The notes under the pieces are model-generated. The model was not told where the DNA came from and did no database searches. It saw only the letters and a program-made list of their open reading frames with translations. From positions 1 through 52,084 of the forward strand of contig CALJPD010000001.1 in assembly GCA_937981355.1 (NCBI GenBank): a DNA stretch of 52,084 bases, given 5' to 3'. The position numbers and the translations under genes were made by a program. Source of the DNA: an uncultured Candidatus Saccharibacteria bacterium. Its GTDB lineage: Bacteria > Patescibacteriota > Saccharimonadia > Saccharimonadales > Saccharimonadaceae. Below are positions 24,219 through 33,023 of this stretch, in pieces (the stretch's first letter is position 1; the number at the start of each line of letters is the position of its first letter).

Positions 24219-24349
24219 AAGATGATGAAGGTAACCTTGAGTATAATTGGCATGGTGATGCGCCCCACATAATGATGATATATACCGTCAGTATATTCTT
24301 CGCCATGCCTTCTGGTATGACTATAGTAATACTATATTAGTGTATGCAA

Positions 24350-24377
24350 AAACTCGCCATAAACTCATGGCGAGTTT
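24350..24377 (-). terminator. Terminator of ychF
   Basis: AAACTCGCCAT (24350-24360) pairs with ATGGCGAGTTT (24367-24377), 6-nt loop; on the reverse strand five T follow. The stem core is the same as that of the forward terminator at 37452-37481. Confidence 0.9.
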
Positions 24378-24398
24378 ACTCATGTTTCCTAGCTAGGA

Positions 24399-25481
24399 TC
24401 ACTTGCTTACATTAAATCGAAATTCTACCACATCGCCTGGCTGCATGACATAGGCCTTGCCTTCGGTGCGGATTTTGCCTGCTTCGCGCGCTTTGGTCTC
24501 GGATCCTGCTGCCACAAGGTCGTCATAATCCACTACCTGCGCCGCAATGAAGCCTCGCTCGAAGTCAGTGTGGATGACCCCAGCCGCTTGTGGTGCTGTC
24601 CAGCCTTGATGGATCGTCCACGCGTGCACTTCCTTTGGTCCAGCGGTGAGGTAGCTCTGTAGGCCGAGCGTATCGTACGCTGCCCGGATCAATTGTGTCA
24701 GGCCAGCCTCAGGTACATCATAGCTCGCCAGCAGCTCTAGCGCATCCTTCGCGTCGAGTCCCTTGAGTTCATCCTCTAGCGTGGCGCAAATGAAGAGCGC
24801 TGTGCTGCCACGAGCTAGCGCCGCTAAGTGGGCTTTGGCCTCAGCGTTGGCAAGGGTGGCTTCGTCGACATTAAAGACGTAGATGACTGGCTTGGCGGTG
24901 AGGAGGTGGAGGTCGGCGATTGCTTCGTGAATAATATTTTTGTTCAGATGAACAGGGGTGCCAGCGGCAAGGTCGTCACGCAACTGCTGCAGATACTCGA
25001 GTGTACTGCGTGCCTTTGGACCGGCCTTAGCTTCTTTGCTTAGGCGGGTGAGGCGAGTCTCGATAGTCTGGATGTCTGCCAGCATGAGCTCGGTGTTAAT
25101 GATGTCGATATCGCGCTGCGGGTCGACGGTGGTATCGACATGAACAATGTCGTCATTTGCAAAGGCACGGACAATGTGGACGATCGCATCGCACTGGCGA
25201 ATATGAGCGAGGAACTTATTGCCCAAGCCTTCGCCACTCGCAGCACCAGCCACTAGCCCGGCGATATCGACAAAGGTCACAGTGGCCGGTACAACCTTTT
25301 CGGCGTGGTACATATCAGCTAGTACTGCTAAACGCTCATCGGGCACAGGCACAATGCCAGTGTTGGGTTCGATGGTGGCAAAGGGGTAGTTGGCTGCCAA
25401 AATATCATTGTTGGTGAGGGCGTTGAAAAGGGTCGACTTGCCAACATTAGGCAGGCCGACGATACCAATAGATAGACTCAT
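24399..25481 (-). CDS. ychF: Ribosome-binding ATPase YchF (Obg family)
   Basis: YchF/OLA1 is an Obg-type P-loop NTPase that prefers ATP and binds ribosomes. The start is set at ATG 25481 (MSLSIGIVGLPNVGKS), where a -10 box lies 6 nt upstream; the longer frame to 25616 adds an unrelated stretch. The 360-aa protein has G1 GLPNVGKST, the G2 region FATIEPN, G3 DIAGLVAGAASGEGLGNKFL, and NVDE in place of NKxD, which explains the loose GTP preference. A coiled-coil insertion and the C-terminal TGS domain (HTDFERGFIAAQVVDYDDL) follow. Monocistronic, with its own terminator. Confidence 0.96.
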   Translation of the reverse strand: MSLSIGIVGLPNVGKSTLFNALTNNDILAANYPFATIEPNTGIVPVPDERLAVLADMYHAEKVVPATVTFVDIAGLVAGAASGEGLGNKFLAHIRQCDAIVHIVRAFANDDIVHVDTTVDPQRDIDIINTELMLADIQTIETRLTRLSKEAKAGPKARSTLEYLQQLRDDLAAGTPVHLNKNIIHEAIADLHLLTAKPVIYVFNVDEATLANAEAKAHLAALARGSTALFICATLEDELKGLDAKDALELLASYDVPEAGLTQLIRAAYDTLGLQSYLTAGPKEVHAWTIHQGWTAPQAAGVIHTDFERGFIAAQVVDYDDLVAAGSETKAREAGKIRTEGKAYVMQPGDVVEFRFNVSK

Positions 25482-25487
25482 ATATAT

Positions 25488-25496
25488 AGTATAGCA
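25488..25496 (-). promoter_or_regulatory. Extended -10 promoter of ychF, leaderless type
   Basis: Reverse strand TGCTATACT, then 6 nt, then ATG; no ribosome binding site. Confidence 0.7.
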
Positions 25497-25640
25497 GCGC
25501 AAGGGGAAAATCGGCAGGAGAGAAGAGGAAAATACGAGGAATGTGGATGCATTGCGCTTTATATAATTATAAATGTAAGGCTCTTTCGCCGTTGGTGTGC
25601 TATTTTGCTTCATCACAAGATAAGCTCTGCGCTATCTTAC

Positions 25641-25783
25641 GCTCACCCTCCCCACACTCCCTCCCCCGGAATACTATAAAGATCGACATTCGCTGGATGT
25701 CGACCTCTTGACGCCAGGGCTGAAAATAGATTATTGAAACCTGTTTTCATACTCCATCGGATGAAGTGATAGGGAGGGTGAGC
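25641..25783 (+). repeat. MITE-like palindromic element, copy A
   Basis: This 143-bp element starts GCTCACCCTCCCCACACTCC and ends GGGAGGGTGAGC, so its ends are inverted repeats. Inside are two hairpins: TCGACAT (25683-25689) with ATGTCGA (25697-25703), and a second, AT-rich one between about 25723 and 25747. The reverse complement of 46039-46178 matches it along its full length. The terminal repeat is partly decayed in this copy. It sits between the starts of ychF and the surface protein gene. Confidence 0.8.
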
Positions 25784-25866
25784 TAACAATACTTATGAGC
25801 TATATAAGGATATATAGCGATGTCTCTACCTTGCGTCATGAACACAGTGCACAATTGCCCTAACTT

Positions 25867-25875
25867 TGCTATAAT
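25867..25875 (+). promoter_or_regulatory. Extended -10 promoter of the surface protein gene, leaderless type
   Basis: TGCTATAAT, then 7 nt, then ATG 25883; no ribosome binding site. Confidence 0.7.
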
Positions 25876-25882
25876 CATAAGC

Positions 25883-28297
25883 ATGACATTTGTACATTTT
25901 TGTCGCCAATCACTGGTGCGTGCTGGCCTGATGGGGCTGCTGTGCGCTGTGGGGGTAAGTGCGGCGCTGGGCGGGCTGGTGGCAGCTCGGCCCAATAATG
26001 AGGTAGAGGCGAAGTTGCCTGAGCTCTGCCGCAGTGGCAGTCCCTGTGCAGTAGTGTGGTTTTCGCAGCCTGGCGAGCGGAATTATTATAAGTCGGGTAT
26101 ATCGATTGACCACAATCAGACAGGCCTCGTCGATATTGTCATTCGTGGCTCGGGTTACTCGGGTAACCGCTCGGGTCCCTTCGACATTAGCTCGATGCAC
26201 CTCGACCGCAACATGAATTGGAACTACAACCGCAATAGCCGTATCAAGAATGTCCAGTCGAGCGTGATGTACCGTGGGCGCGTCAGTGGCCAAAACCAAT
26301 ACACCAGCCAGGGGGGTGAAGTGCGAGCGCAACTCGACATTGGCCAGTTTGATATCCCGGTGGGGCAGTCGCGTACGGTGGGGATTGGCCTGTATAGCTG
26401 TATCTCGACTGATGGCGGGCGTACCCTTGCCGCCAGCGAGAATATTGCCTGTGGTACGAGTGATGTGAAGGTGACGATCACGCGGCGCATCCCACCTTGG
26501 ACGATCAACGGCCAAAGCTATGTGGGTAAGCAGTGGCCTGGTACGCAAAATATGCAAAAATCCGTCCGAGCCTTTCCGGGTGAACAAATCTACTGGGCGC
26601 ATGATCTCCGCAACAATGGCCCCAACAGTGCAACCGTGTCCGTGGGGATGGATGGTACTGGCTTTGCTAATAATTACAGTGGTGGGCATAGCCTAGCGCG
26701 CAATGTGACGGGCCAGTCTGGACAGCTCTTTTATACGGTGTATCCGAGTGGCGGCATGACTGACCGCTTCACGAGTTATCGTATCCAAACGAGCGACGTT
26801 GGCCGCACACTCTGTCAACGGATATCGTGGTCACCTGGCATTGCTGGCGACCCAGCGTGGCGGCGCAGCGACCCGGCGTGTGCTAGTGTGCACTCAGACT
26901 TTGAGCTCTATCCATCGGCCACAATTGATGGCAAGAAGCTTGCCACGCTGGAGGGTGGGAATATTGCGCCCAGCCGGATTGACGAATCCATCCACAACAC
27001 TGGTGCAAGCCTCGACAAAGACCGCACCGAGAGCGAAGCCGCGGCTTATCAGTTCATCGTGCGGGGGCAGCACCGCCAGCAGTTCCTTGGCAGCTTGAGC
27101 AGCATCTTCGATCGTGGGGCGGCAGTGGGCTATCCCTATGCCCTGGGTAGCTACAGCGGCAGCGACACAGCCTGCACCTGGCTGCGCGGCAAGCAGCCGA
27201 TCGACTGCACCAACGAGCCCACCTTCCGCGAGAACAAAAAATATCTTGAGAGCCACACGCGCCTGAATGACACCAAAGATATCAACGCGGCCGATGCCAA
27301 GGTAGGGGATATGATCTGCCGCATCGTTGCTATCAAAGATTATAATTATAAACACACCGATGGCAACGAGCGTCGTATTTCCTCGCCCGCCTGTGTAACG
27401 GTGACGAAGCTACCATGGGTGCAGATCTGGGGTGGCGACTTGCGCGTCGGCAACGGCATTGGCGCGGCCAGTGGTAATGGCGATGCACAGATCGTTACTC
27501 TCAAGACAACCAAAGATGGCAATATGTATGGTAGCTGGGCTGAGTATGGCATGATGGCACCGCAAAATGGCGGCAAAATCCTATCAGCTACTGGTGGTGT
27601 ATTGTCTGGCCGGCGGGGGTATGGTGGTGATTATGACCGCTCGAAGGATAGCCTTGCCTTTGCTAATACCGCTACACCAGCTGGCCGCTGGGCACCGCCG
27701 AGCAATGTGAAGGTACCAAGCTTTGGCCGGGGCACAGCGGCTGGTATGTCTATCGATGTGGGGAGCTTTGCTGGCCACAATGTGCGTACCGTTAATGGCG
27801 ATGCTACCATCCACGGTACGCTGCCAGGTAGTAGTACGCTGGTGGTGGAAGCAAGCGGCACGGTGACGATCGATGGCGACCTGAAGTACGGCGCGACCAC
27901 TGTCGATGACGCCACCAAACTTTCGCAGCTCGTCATTAAGGCCAAGAATATCGTCGTCCGGCATAATGTTAAAGAGGTCAATGCTTGGCTGATTGCTCAG
28001 CCAACTGGTGGCAGTGGGGGAGTTATCTCCACCTGCGACGAGATCCGTCACGTTGGTGCGTACTTTAATGGCCTCACTGCTGAGACTTGCAAAGAAAAGC
28101 TTACCATCAACGGTACCATCATGGCGCGCCAGCTCCAGCTGCGCCGCACCTTTGGTGCTGAGAAGGATAACCTCGCCGAAGCTGCTGAGGTACTCAACCA
28201 ACGCGCCGATGTCTTCATGTGGGGCTCGCGTTACAACAAAAACAACGACCTGCCCATCACCACCGCCACCACAACAGAGGCCGCACCGCGGTTTTAG
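25883..28297 (+). CDS. Large secreted or anchored surface protein (804 aa)
   Basis: No named family recognised. The start is ATG 25883 (MTFVHFCRQSLVRAGLMGLL), because a -10 box lies 7 nt before it and the N-terminus then forms a classical signal sequence ending near VSAALGGLVAA. The rest has no further membrane helix. Modules with cysteines repeat: VGRTLCQRISWSPG and DPACASV resemble VGDMICRIVAIKDY and SPACVTV, so probably two or three disulfide-bearing beta domains. From about residue 520 (WVQIWGGDLRVGNG) a Gly/Val/Thr-rich region follows (VNGDATIHGTLPGSSTLVV, GTVTIDGDL), which looks like a beta-solenoid similar to bactofilin or polymer-like repeats. Lying directly before the pilus genes, it may belong to host attachment; that is inference. 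Confidence 0.75.
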   Translation: MTFVHFCRQSLVRAGLMGLLCAVGVSAALGGLVAARPNNEVEAKLPELCRSGSPCAVVWFSQPGERNYYKSGISIDHNQTGLVDIVIRGSGYSGNRSGPFDISSMHLDRNMNWNYNRNSRIKNVQSSVMYRGRVSGQNQYTSQGGEVRAQLDIGQFDIPVGQSRTVGIGLYSCISTDGGRTLAASENIACGTSDVKVTITRRIPPWTINGQSYVGKQWPGTQNMQKSVRAFPGEQIYWAHDLRNNGPNSATVSVGMDGTGFANNYSGGHSLARNVTGQSGQLFYTVYPSGGMTDRFTSYRIQTSDVGRTLCQRISWSPGIAGDPAWRRSDPACASVHSDFELYPSATIDGKKLATLEGGNIAPSRIDESIHNTGASLDKDRTESEAAAYQFIVRGQHRQQFLGSLSSIFDRGAAVGYPYALGSYSGSDTACTWLRGKQPIDCTNEPTFRENKKYLESHTRLNDTKDINAADAKVGDMICRIVAIKDYNYKHTDGNERRISSPACVTVTKLPWVQIWGGDLRVGNGIGAASGNGDAQIVTLKTTKDGNMYGSWAEYGMMAPQNGGKILSATGGVLSGRRGYGGDYDRSKDSLAFANTATPAGRWAPPSNVKVPSFGRGTAAGMSIDVGSFAGHNVRTVNGDATIHGTLPGSSTLVVEASGTVTIDGDLKYGATTVDDATKLSQLVIKAKNIVVRHNVKEVNAWLIAQPTGGSGGVISTCDEIRHVGAYFNGLTAETCKEKLTINGTIMARQLQLRRTFGAEKDNLAEAAEVLNQRADVFMWGSRYNKNNDLPITTATTTEAAPRF

Positions 28298-28503
28298 CCC
28301 AGGTGTAGTCATGGTTAAGAGCTCTTTATCTTTCTTTGCATTATGTCGAGAAATAGTGGAGAGCGAGAGATTTGGCACATAACATATGAGCATTAACGCG
28401 CGATCGACATATGGGATATCGATCCGCTAATATGCCTGATAAGGGTGAGGCAGATAGGAAGTTTTGTAGTGCAAGTTTAGTATATTTTCCTCCACTAACC
28501 CCC

Positions 28504-28533
28504 TTGCCTAAACCAATGTCGCTTATGTATAAT
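28504..28533 (+). promoter_or_regulatory. Promoter of the pilM-pilC operon, leaderless type
   Basis: TTGCCT (28504-28509), 18-bp spacer, TATAAT (28528-28533). The start codon ATG 28542 is only 8 nt downstream, with no ribosome binding site. The rest of the gap 28298-28503 holds nothing I recognise. Confidence 0.7.
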
Positions 28534-28541
28534 AGATGAGT

Positions 28542-29594
28542 ATGAAGTTTCAAAAAGGGTCGGGCGATTTCTTTGCACTCGATATCGGCACCAATGCCGT
28601 ACGGGTTTTGCAGCTGGCACCAGCTGGTGACGAGTGGGAGCTCGTAGCACATGGGTATGCGCCCGTTGACCGTCGTATTACTAGCAGCGATGCACCAGAA
28701 TCGCGCCGTCGCCTGGGCGAAGTTATTATGACTGCCGTGGGCCAGAGTGGTATCAAGACGAAGAATGTTGCGATTGGCCTCCCTTCTAACAAGACCTTTA
28801 CAACAGTGGTCGATGTGCCGCAAGTTTCCGATGCCGAGCTGCGTGCCACGATGAAATACCAGATAGACCAATATGTGCCGATGGCGGATGATGCTAAGGT
28901 AGATTGGGTGCTGCTGGGGCCATCGCTCCATGCGAGCGATCAGCAAGAGGTGCTGATTAGCAGTGTGTCCAAGGGATATAGTGAGGATCAGCTTGAGTTT
29001 ATCGAGGGCCTCGGGCTGAATGTGATTGCTATCGAGCCCGACCCAATTGCGATGGTGCGGGCCTTTGCGCCGCCTCAGCAAGCGGCAAACGGTGCTGCGG
29101 TGATGCTGATCGACATTGGTGAACTCTCGACCGACCTCGCCATTATCTACGGTGGAGCACCGCGCCTCGTCCGGACTATTCCGTCTGGTGTCAGCAGTCT
29201 CGTCAAGTCGGCAGTACAAAACCTCAGCGTTCAGGAGGACCAAGCTCGGCAGTTCATTCTCAAGTTTGGTCTGGCGGAGGATAAGCTCGATGGGCAGGTG
29301 GTGCGTGCTATTGAGGGTGCGCTGGATAACTTTGCGAGCGAGCTTATTAAATCAATCAAATTCTTCCAGACGCGCTACGCCAGCGCCCAGGTGTCGAGTA
29401 TTACACTGACGGGCTTTGGCGAGATGATTCCACATCTCAGCGAGTATGTTGCGGCCAAGGTAGAGGTTCCGACCGCCCCGGGTAACCCCTGGCACGGTAT
29501 CCATATGCCGCAGACGAGCCAAGAGCAATTGGCTAACGTCGCACCAGAGTTTGCCACAGCAGTCGGCCTAGCAAAACGGAGGAACGACGCATGA
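28542..29594 (+). CDS. pilM: Type IV pilus assembly protein PilM
   Basis: PilM is an actin-like ATPase-fold protein on the cytoplasmic side that binds the tail of PilN. The 350-aa product starts FKKG-like (MKFQKGSGDFFALDIGTNAVRV), carrying the phosphate-1 loop DIGTNAVRV, the second phosphate loop LIDIGELSTDLAI and an adenosine-type motif (LTGFGEMIPHLSEYV) near the end. An ATG two codons earlier (28536) is less likely, since it falls 2 nt after the -10 box. The stop overlaps the PilN start by ATGA, so translation is coupled. First gene of the seven-gene pilus operon. Confidence 0.93.
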   Translation: MKFQKGSGDFFALDIGTNAVRVLQLAPAGDEWELVAHGYAPVDRRITSSDAPESRRRLGEVIMTAVGQSGIKTKNVAIGLPSNKTFTTVVDVPQVSDAELRATMKYQIDQYVPMADDAKVDWVLLGPSLHASDQQEVLISSVSKGYSEDQLEFIEGLGLNVIAIEPDPIAMVRAFAPPQQAANGAAVMLIDIGELSTDLAIIYGGAPRLVRTIPSGVSSLVKSAVQNLSVQEDQARQFILKFGLAEDKLDGQVVRAIEGALDNFASELIKSIKFFQTRYASAQVSSITLTGFGEMIPHLSEYVAAKVEVPTAPGNPWHGIHMPQTSQEQLANVAPEFATAVGLAKRRNDA

Positions 29595-30316
29595 TAGAGA
29601 TTAACCTCATTCCTGATGTTAAGCGCGAATACCTGCATGCCCAGCGCATGCGCAATGGTGTGATATCGCTCTCCATTCTCGTAAGTATCATCGCTGGCGC
29701 AGCGGTGGCGCTGCTGGTGGTGTATGTTGGTACGCAGAGTGCCCGCGAGTGGCTGACCGACAATGAGATCAAAGACCAGTACGGCAAGATTAGTAGTGTT
29801 AAAGATGCTAACCAGATCGTCACCATCCAGAACCAACTAGCTCAGCTCTCCTCGATGCACAAAGACAAGAGTATTGACTCGCGTATCTTCGATGTGCTCA
29901 GTGCTATTAACCCTGCTGCGCCCAATGATGTGAAGATGTCGACCGTCAGCCTCGATCCGTCTGAGACGAAGCTCTCCATTGAGGGGTCAGCCGCCAACAG
30001 CTTTGAGGCAACGGATAAGCTCAAGAAAATGATCCTCAATACCAAGCTGAGCTACACCGATGGCGATAACCGTGTCCAGACCGTCAAGCTGGCCGACGAT
30101 GTGACAGTGAGCGACACCAGCTATGGCGAGGACGCCAGTGGGGCTAAGGTGCTGCGCTTCAAGCTGACCTTTACCTACCCCAAAGAGCTTCTCGCTAATA
30201 GCTCCAAGAATCTGCGCATTGAAGCCCCAACTGGTAGTACTAATGTGACCGACTCGCGCCTGCATGTGCCCGATAGCCTCTTTACGCCCAAGGCGACCAA
30301 CAAGGAGAAGAACTAG
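29591..30316 (+). CDS. pilN: Type IV pilus assembly protein PilN
   Basis: PilN is an inner-membrane protein whose cytoplasmic tail docks into PilM and whose outer part pairs with PilO. The 241-aa protein begins MIEINLIPDVKREYLHAQR, the conserved INLxP tail motif, followed by a membrane helix (about residues 23-47) and a coiled-coil plus ferredoxin-like domain (MSTVSLDPSETKLSIEGSA). The C-terminal domain is longer than in proteobacteria. Overlaps pilM by 4 nt and is followed immediately by pilO. Confidence 0.88.
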   Translation: MIEINLIPDVKREYLHAQRMRNGVISLSILVSIIAGAAVALLVVYVGTQSAREWLTDNEIKDQYGKISSVKDANQIVTIQNQLAQLSSMHKDKSIDSRIFDVLSAINPAAPNDVKMSTVSLDPSETKLSIEGSAANSFEATDKLKKMILNTKLSYTDGDNRVQTVKLADDVTVSDTSYGEDASGAKVLRFKLTFTYPKELLANSSKNLRIEAPTGSTNVTDSRLHVPDSLFTPKATNKEKN

Positions 30317-31000
30317 ATGAGTAAGAAAGACGCCGCCATCCACAAGCGCCAACAGATCGAACAATCCAGCCGAGTGATGTTCCTCTGGGTGGCTGGAGCC
30401 TCAGTAATTGTGGGTTTCGCACTGGTGATATCGTGGTTTTTGGTGCAGCAAATTATCTTTAAAGAGCGGGTGCTTGGCGAGAAAAATAACACTGCTGCCG
30501 TACTCAAGAACAACAACGACGCAGTCGAGAAGCTACGTGGCGAGCTGAAGGTACTGGAGACCAACTCACACCTCAATGCCAGCCGCATCAACAATGATGA
30601 GAAGGCGCTCCAGGTGGTGCTTGATGCTCTGCCGGCGGAGGATAATGCGCTCGCGTTGGGTGCTTCGCTCCAGTCTAAGCTGGTCAATGGTGTGGCAGGA
30701 GTGTCACTCGATTCGCTTAATATCGACCAAACGGACGATAGCGAGTCATCAAATAGCACTGGTGCCGCCGCCAGCAATGGCAACTTGCAGTCCATTCACT
30801 TCACTATGGAGGTATCGGCCAGCAACCCCAACGCTCTGCGCGAGCTTTTGCAGCGCTTCGAGCGCTCCATCCGCGTGATTGAGATCGACCGCATGACCAT
30901 TGAGCGGACTGATAGCAAAGTCGCCATGAAGATCTCGGCCCATGCTTACTACTCGCCAGCCAAAACCATCGAGCTAAAGAAAAAGGACATCAAACCATGA
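30317..31000 (+). CDS. pilO: Type IV pilus assembly protein PilO-like
   Basis: The 227-aa protein has a short cytoplasmic basic start (MSKKDAAIHKRQQIEQSS), a membrane helix (about 20-45, VMFLWVAGASVIVGFALVIS), a coiled coil (residues 50-95, LKNNNDAVEKLRGELKVLE) and a C-terminal ferredoxin-like domain (FTMEVSASNPNALRELLQRFE). Topology and gene order identify it as the PilO partner of PilN; sequence similarity to model PilO is weak. It begins directly after pilN and overlaps the next small gene by 4 nt. Confidence 0.8.
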   Translation: MSKKDAAIHKRQQIEQSSRVMFLWVAGASVIVGFALVISWFLVQQIIFKERVLGEKNNTAAVLKNNNDAVEKLRGELKVLETNSHLNASRINNDEKALQVVLDALPAEDNALALGASLQSKLVNGVAGVSLDSLNIDQTDDSESSNSTGAAASNGNLQSIHFTMEVSASNPNALRELLQRFERSIRVIEIDRMTIERTDSKVAMKISAHAYYSPAKTIELKKKDIKP

Positions 31001-31227
31001 AGAAGACCGACATCGCAATGATTATCTTGATCGCTAGTATATCAGTAGTGGTGGCGTTTTTTGTGGCCAGTAGCATTCCATTCTTGCAAATGCCACAGCG
31101 TGGCACCAAGGTAGAGACAGTCGAGAAGCTCTCGGATACGATTGATGAGCCAGACAGTGCAGTGTTTAACAAGGAGGCGATCAACCCAGCGGTCGAGACG
31201 ATCATTGGGCAATCGCAGCAGAAATAA
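30997..31227 (+). CDS. Small membrane-anchored protein in the pilus operon (76 aa)
   Basis: Starts ATGA-overlapping with pilO. One N-terminal membrane helix (DIAMIILIASISVVVAFFVA, about residues 4-26) is followed by about 50 polar residues outside, without cysteine, so it is not a typical PilP lipoprotein. The place in the operon (after PilO, before PilB) is that of PilP in proteobacteria, but in an organism without an outer membrane a secretin partner is not expected. Possibly a stabiliser of the PilN/PilO complex; inference only. Confidence 0.75.
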   Translation: MKKTDIAMIILIASISVVVAFFVASSIPFLQMPQRGTKVETVEKLSDTIDEPDSAVFNKEAINPAVETIIGQSQQK

Positions 31228-31239
31228 CAGAGGTAGCGT

Positions 31240-33003
31240 GTGGCACTGATGACAAGTGATATGCAAGAAAAACTCACCACACTCCTCGTTGACGAAGGGC
31301 TGATCACGCGCCAGCGCCTTGATGATGCCACCAAGCTGGCCCGCGAGAGTGGCCGGCCACTATTGACTGTGCTAACTGATGAATCGGCGATCGATAACGA
31401 GCTGCTGACCCGGGCGATTGCCCATGTGTCGGGTGTGCCATATGTCAATCTTACCAATACGATTGTCGACCAAGATATCCTCACGCTTTTGCCATCGGAT
31501 ATTGCCGAGCGTTTCATGGCAGTGCCACTAGCCGAGGTGCAGAACCGCTTGGCGGTGGCGATGATTGATGCCAATAACGTCCAGGCGGTCGATTACCTTG
31601 CTAACCGCGTCCAGCGCCCACTCAAGGTCTTTATGGCGTCGGAAGCTGGAGTGCGCCATGTGCTCGAGCAGTACCGCACCGACCTCAGTAGTGTTAATGT
31701 AGCCGCCCAAGTGTCGCAGGCCGAGGCAGCCGCTGAAGCGCGGGGCGATATCAAGACGATCGTCCAAGACTCACCAATTAGCCGAGCCCTGAGTACTATC
31801 CTTGAATATGCCGTAAAGAGCCGCGCGAGCGATATCCACATTGAGCCGCTGGAGAAGTCGCTCAAGATCCGCTGCCGCGTCGATGGTGTGCTGCGCGAAG
31901 TTATGCAACTACCCAAAAGTATCGAGCCAGCACTGGTGAGCCGGATCAAGATTTTGTCTGAACTGAAGATTGATGAGCACCGTATTCCACAGGATGGGCA
32001 GTTTGCCGTCAAGGTGGCAGATAAGGAAGTTGACCTCCGTATTGCCATTAGCCCCGTGGTGTGGGGCGAGCAGGTGGTGATCCGCTTGCTAGATAAGACT
32101 GGCACATCCTTCGAGCTCGAGCAGATGGGCTATGCTGGGCGTGCCCTCCGGCTCATTCGCCAGGGGATCCACCGCCCCAATGGGATGATCCTCACCAGTG
32201 GCCCGACCGGTAGCGGTAAGTCGACCAGCCTCTATGCACTGATTAAAGAAATTAAGGACGATACCATCAACATCGTCACGCTCGAAGACCCGGTGGAGTA
32301 CAAGATGGAGGGAGTCAACCAGATCCAGGTCAATAGTGACGTTGGTCTTACCTTTGCTAATGGTCTGCGCAGTATTCTCCGTCAAGACCCTGATGTGGTG
32401 ATGGTGGGGGAGATCCGCGACAACGAGACGGCCAACCTCGCCGTTCAGGCAGCACTGACGGGCCACCTTGTCTTTAGCACGCTCCACACCAACTCGGCAG
32501 CGGGAGTGTTGCCGCGCTTGCTCGATATGCATATTGAGCCATTCCTCATCGCCAGCACCGTTAATACCATCATTGGCCAGCGCTTGGTACGCCGGATTGG
32601 GCCGCAGCACGAGAATTATTGGTCTAATCCACTCGAGACAGAGATGATCCTCAGCACTGTCGGGCATCTCTTACCCAAGACCAAGGCAGAGGCAGCCAAA
32701 ATCTCGGCCGACCTTGGTTATAGTGACTTACCGCTGGCTGGCCAAAAGTCCTATCGCCTGGTGCGGGGGCGCGATACCGCCAACACGCCACGGGGCTACA
32801 GTGGCCGAGCCGGACTCTTTGAGGTGATGGAAGTGACAGAGGAGATCCAGCAGCTCATTACCGCCCGAGCGTCGAGTACCGAGATCCAGAAGAAAGCCAT
32901 CGAGCAAGGGATGATCACGATGCGCCAAGATGGTTACCTCAAGGCGCTGCAAGGGATTACCACCCTGGAGGAAGTCAACCGTGTCACATCAGACATAGCA
33001 TAA
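31240..33003 (+). CDS. pilB: Type IV pilus extension ATPase PilB
   Basis: The GspE-family hexameric ATPase powers pilus assembly. The start is GTG 31240, with AGAGGT 5 nt upstream. The 587-aa protein has an N-terminal MshEN/GSPII_E domain (about 1-155), then the motor with Walker A GPTGSGKS (321-328), Asp box TLEDPVEYKMEGVNQIQV, Walker B ILRQDPDVVMVGEIRD and His box TGHLVFSTLHTNSA. The four-cysteine zinc motif usually found before the GYxGRxGLFEV segment is missing: that region has GYSGRAGLFEV but no cysteine. The only Cys in the protein is in the NTPase N-terminal part (LKIRCRVDG). Confidence 0.96.
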   Translation: MALMTSDMQEKLTTLLVDEGLITRQRLDDATKLARESGRPLLTVLTDESAIDNELLTRAIAHVSGVPYVNLTNTIVDQDILTLLPSDIAERFMAVPLAEVQNRLAVAMIDANNVQAVDYLANRVQRPLKVFMASEAGVRHVLEQYRTDLSSVNVAAQVSQAEAAAEARGDIKTIVQDSPISRALSTILEYAVKSRASDIHIEPLEKSLKIRCRVDGVLREVMQLPKSIEPALVSRIKILSELKIDEHRIPQDGQFAVKVADKEVDLRIAISPVVWGEQVVIRLLDKTGTSFELEQMGYAGRALRLIRQGIHRPNGMILTSGPTGSGKSTSLYALIKEIKDDTINIVTLEDPVEYKMEGVNQIQVNSDVGLTFANGLRSILRQDPDVVMVGEIRDNETANLAVQAALTGHLVFSTLHTNSAAGVLPRLLDMHIEPFLIASTVNTIIGQRLVRRIGPQHENYWSNPLETEMILSTVGHLLPKTKAEAAKISADLGYSDLPLAGQKSYRLVRGRDTANTPRGYSGRAGLFEVMEVTEEIQQLITARASSTEIQKKAIEQGMITMRQDGYLKALQGITTLEEVNRVTSDIA

Positions 33004-33023
33004 GAAAGGAACCAATAACTACC

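Noticed and set aside
24399..25616. Longer ychF frame starting at 25616
   Set aside because: YchF proteins begin right before the GLPNVGKS loop; the promoter sits between the two starts.
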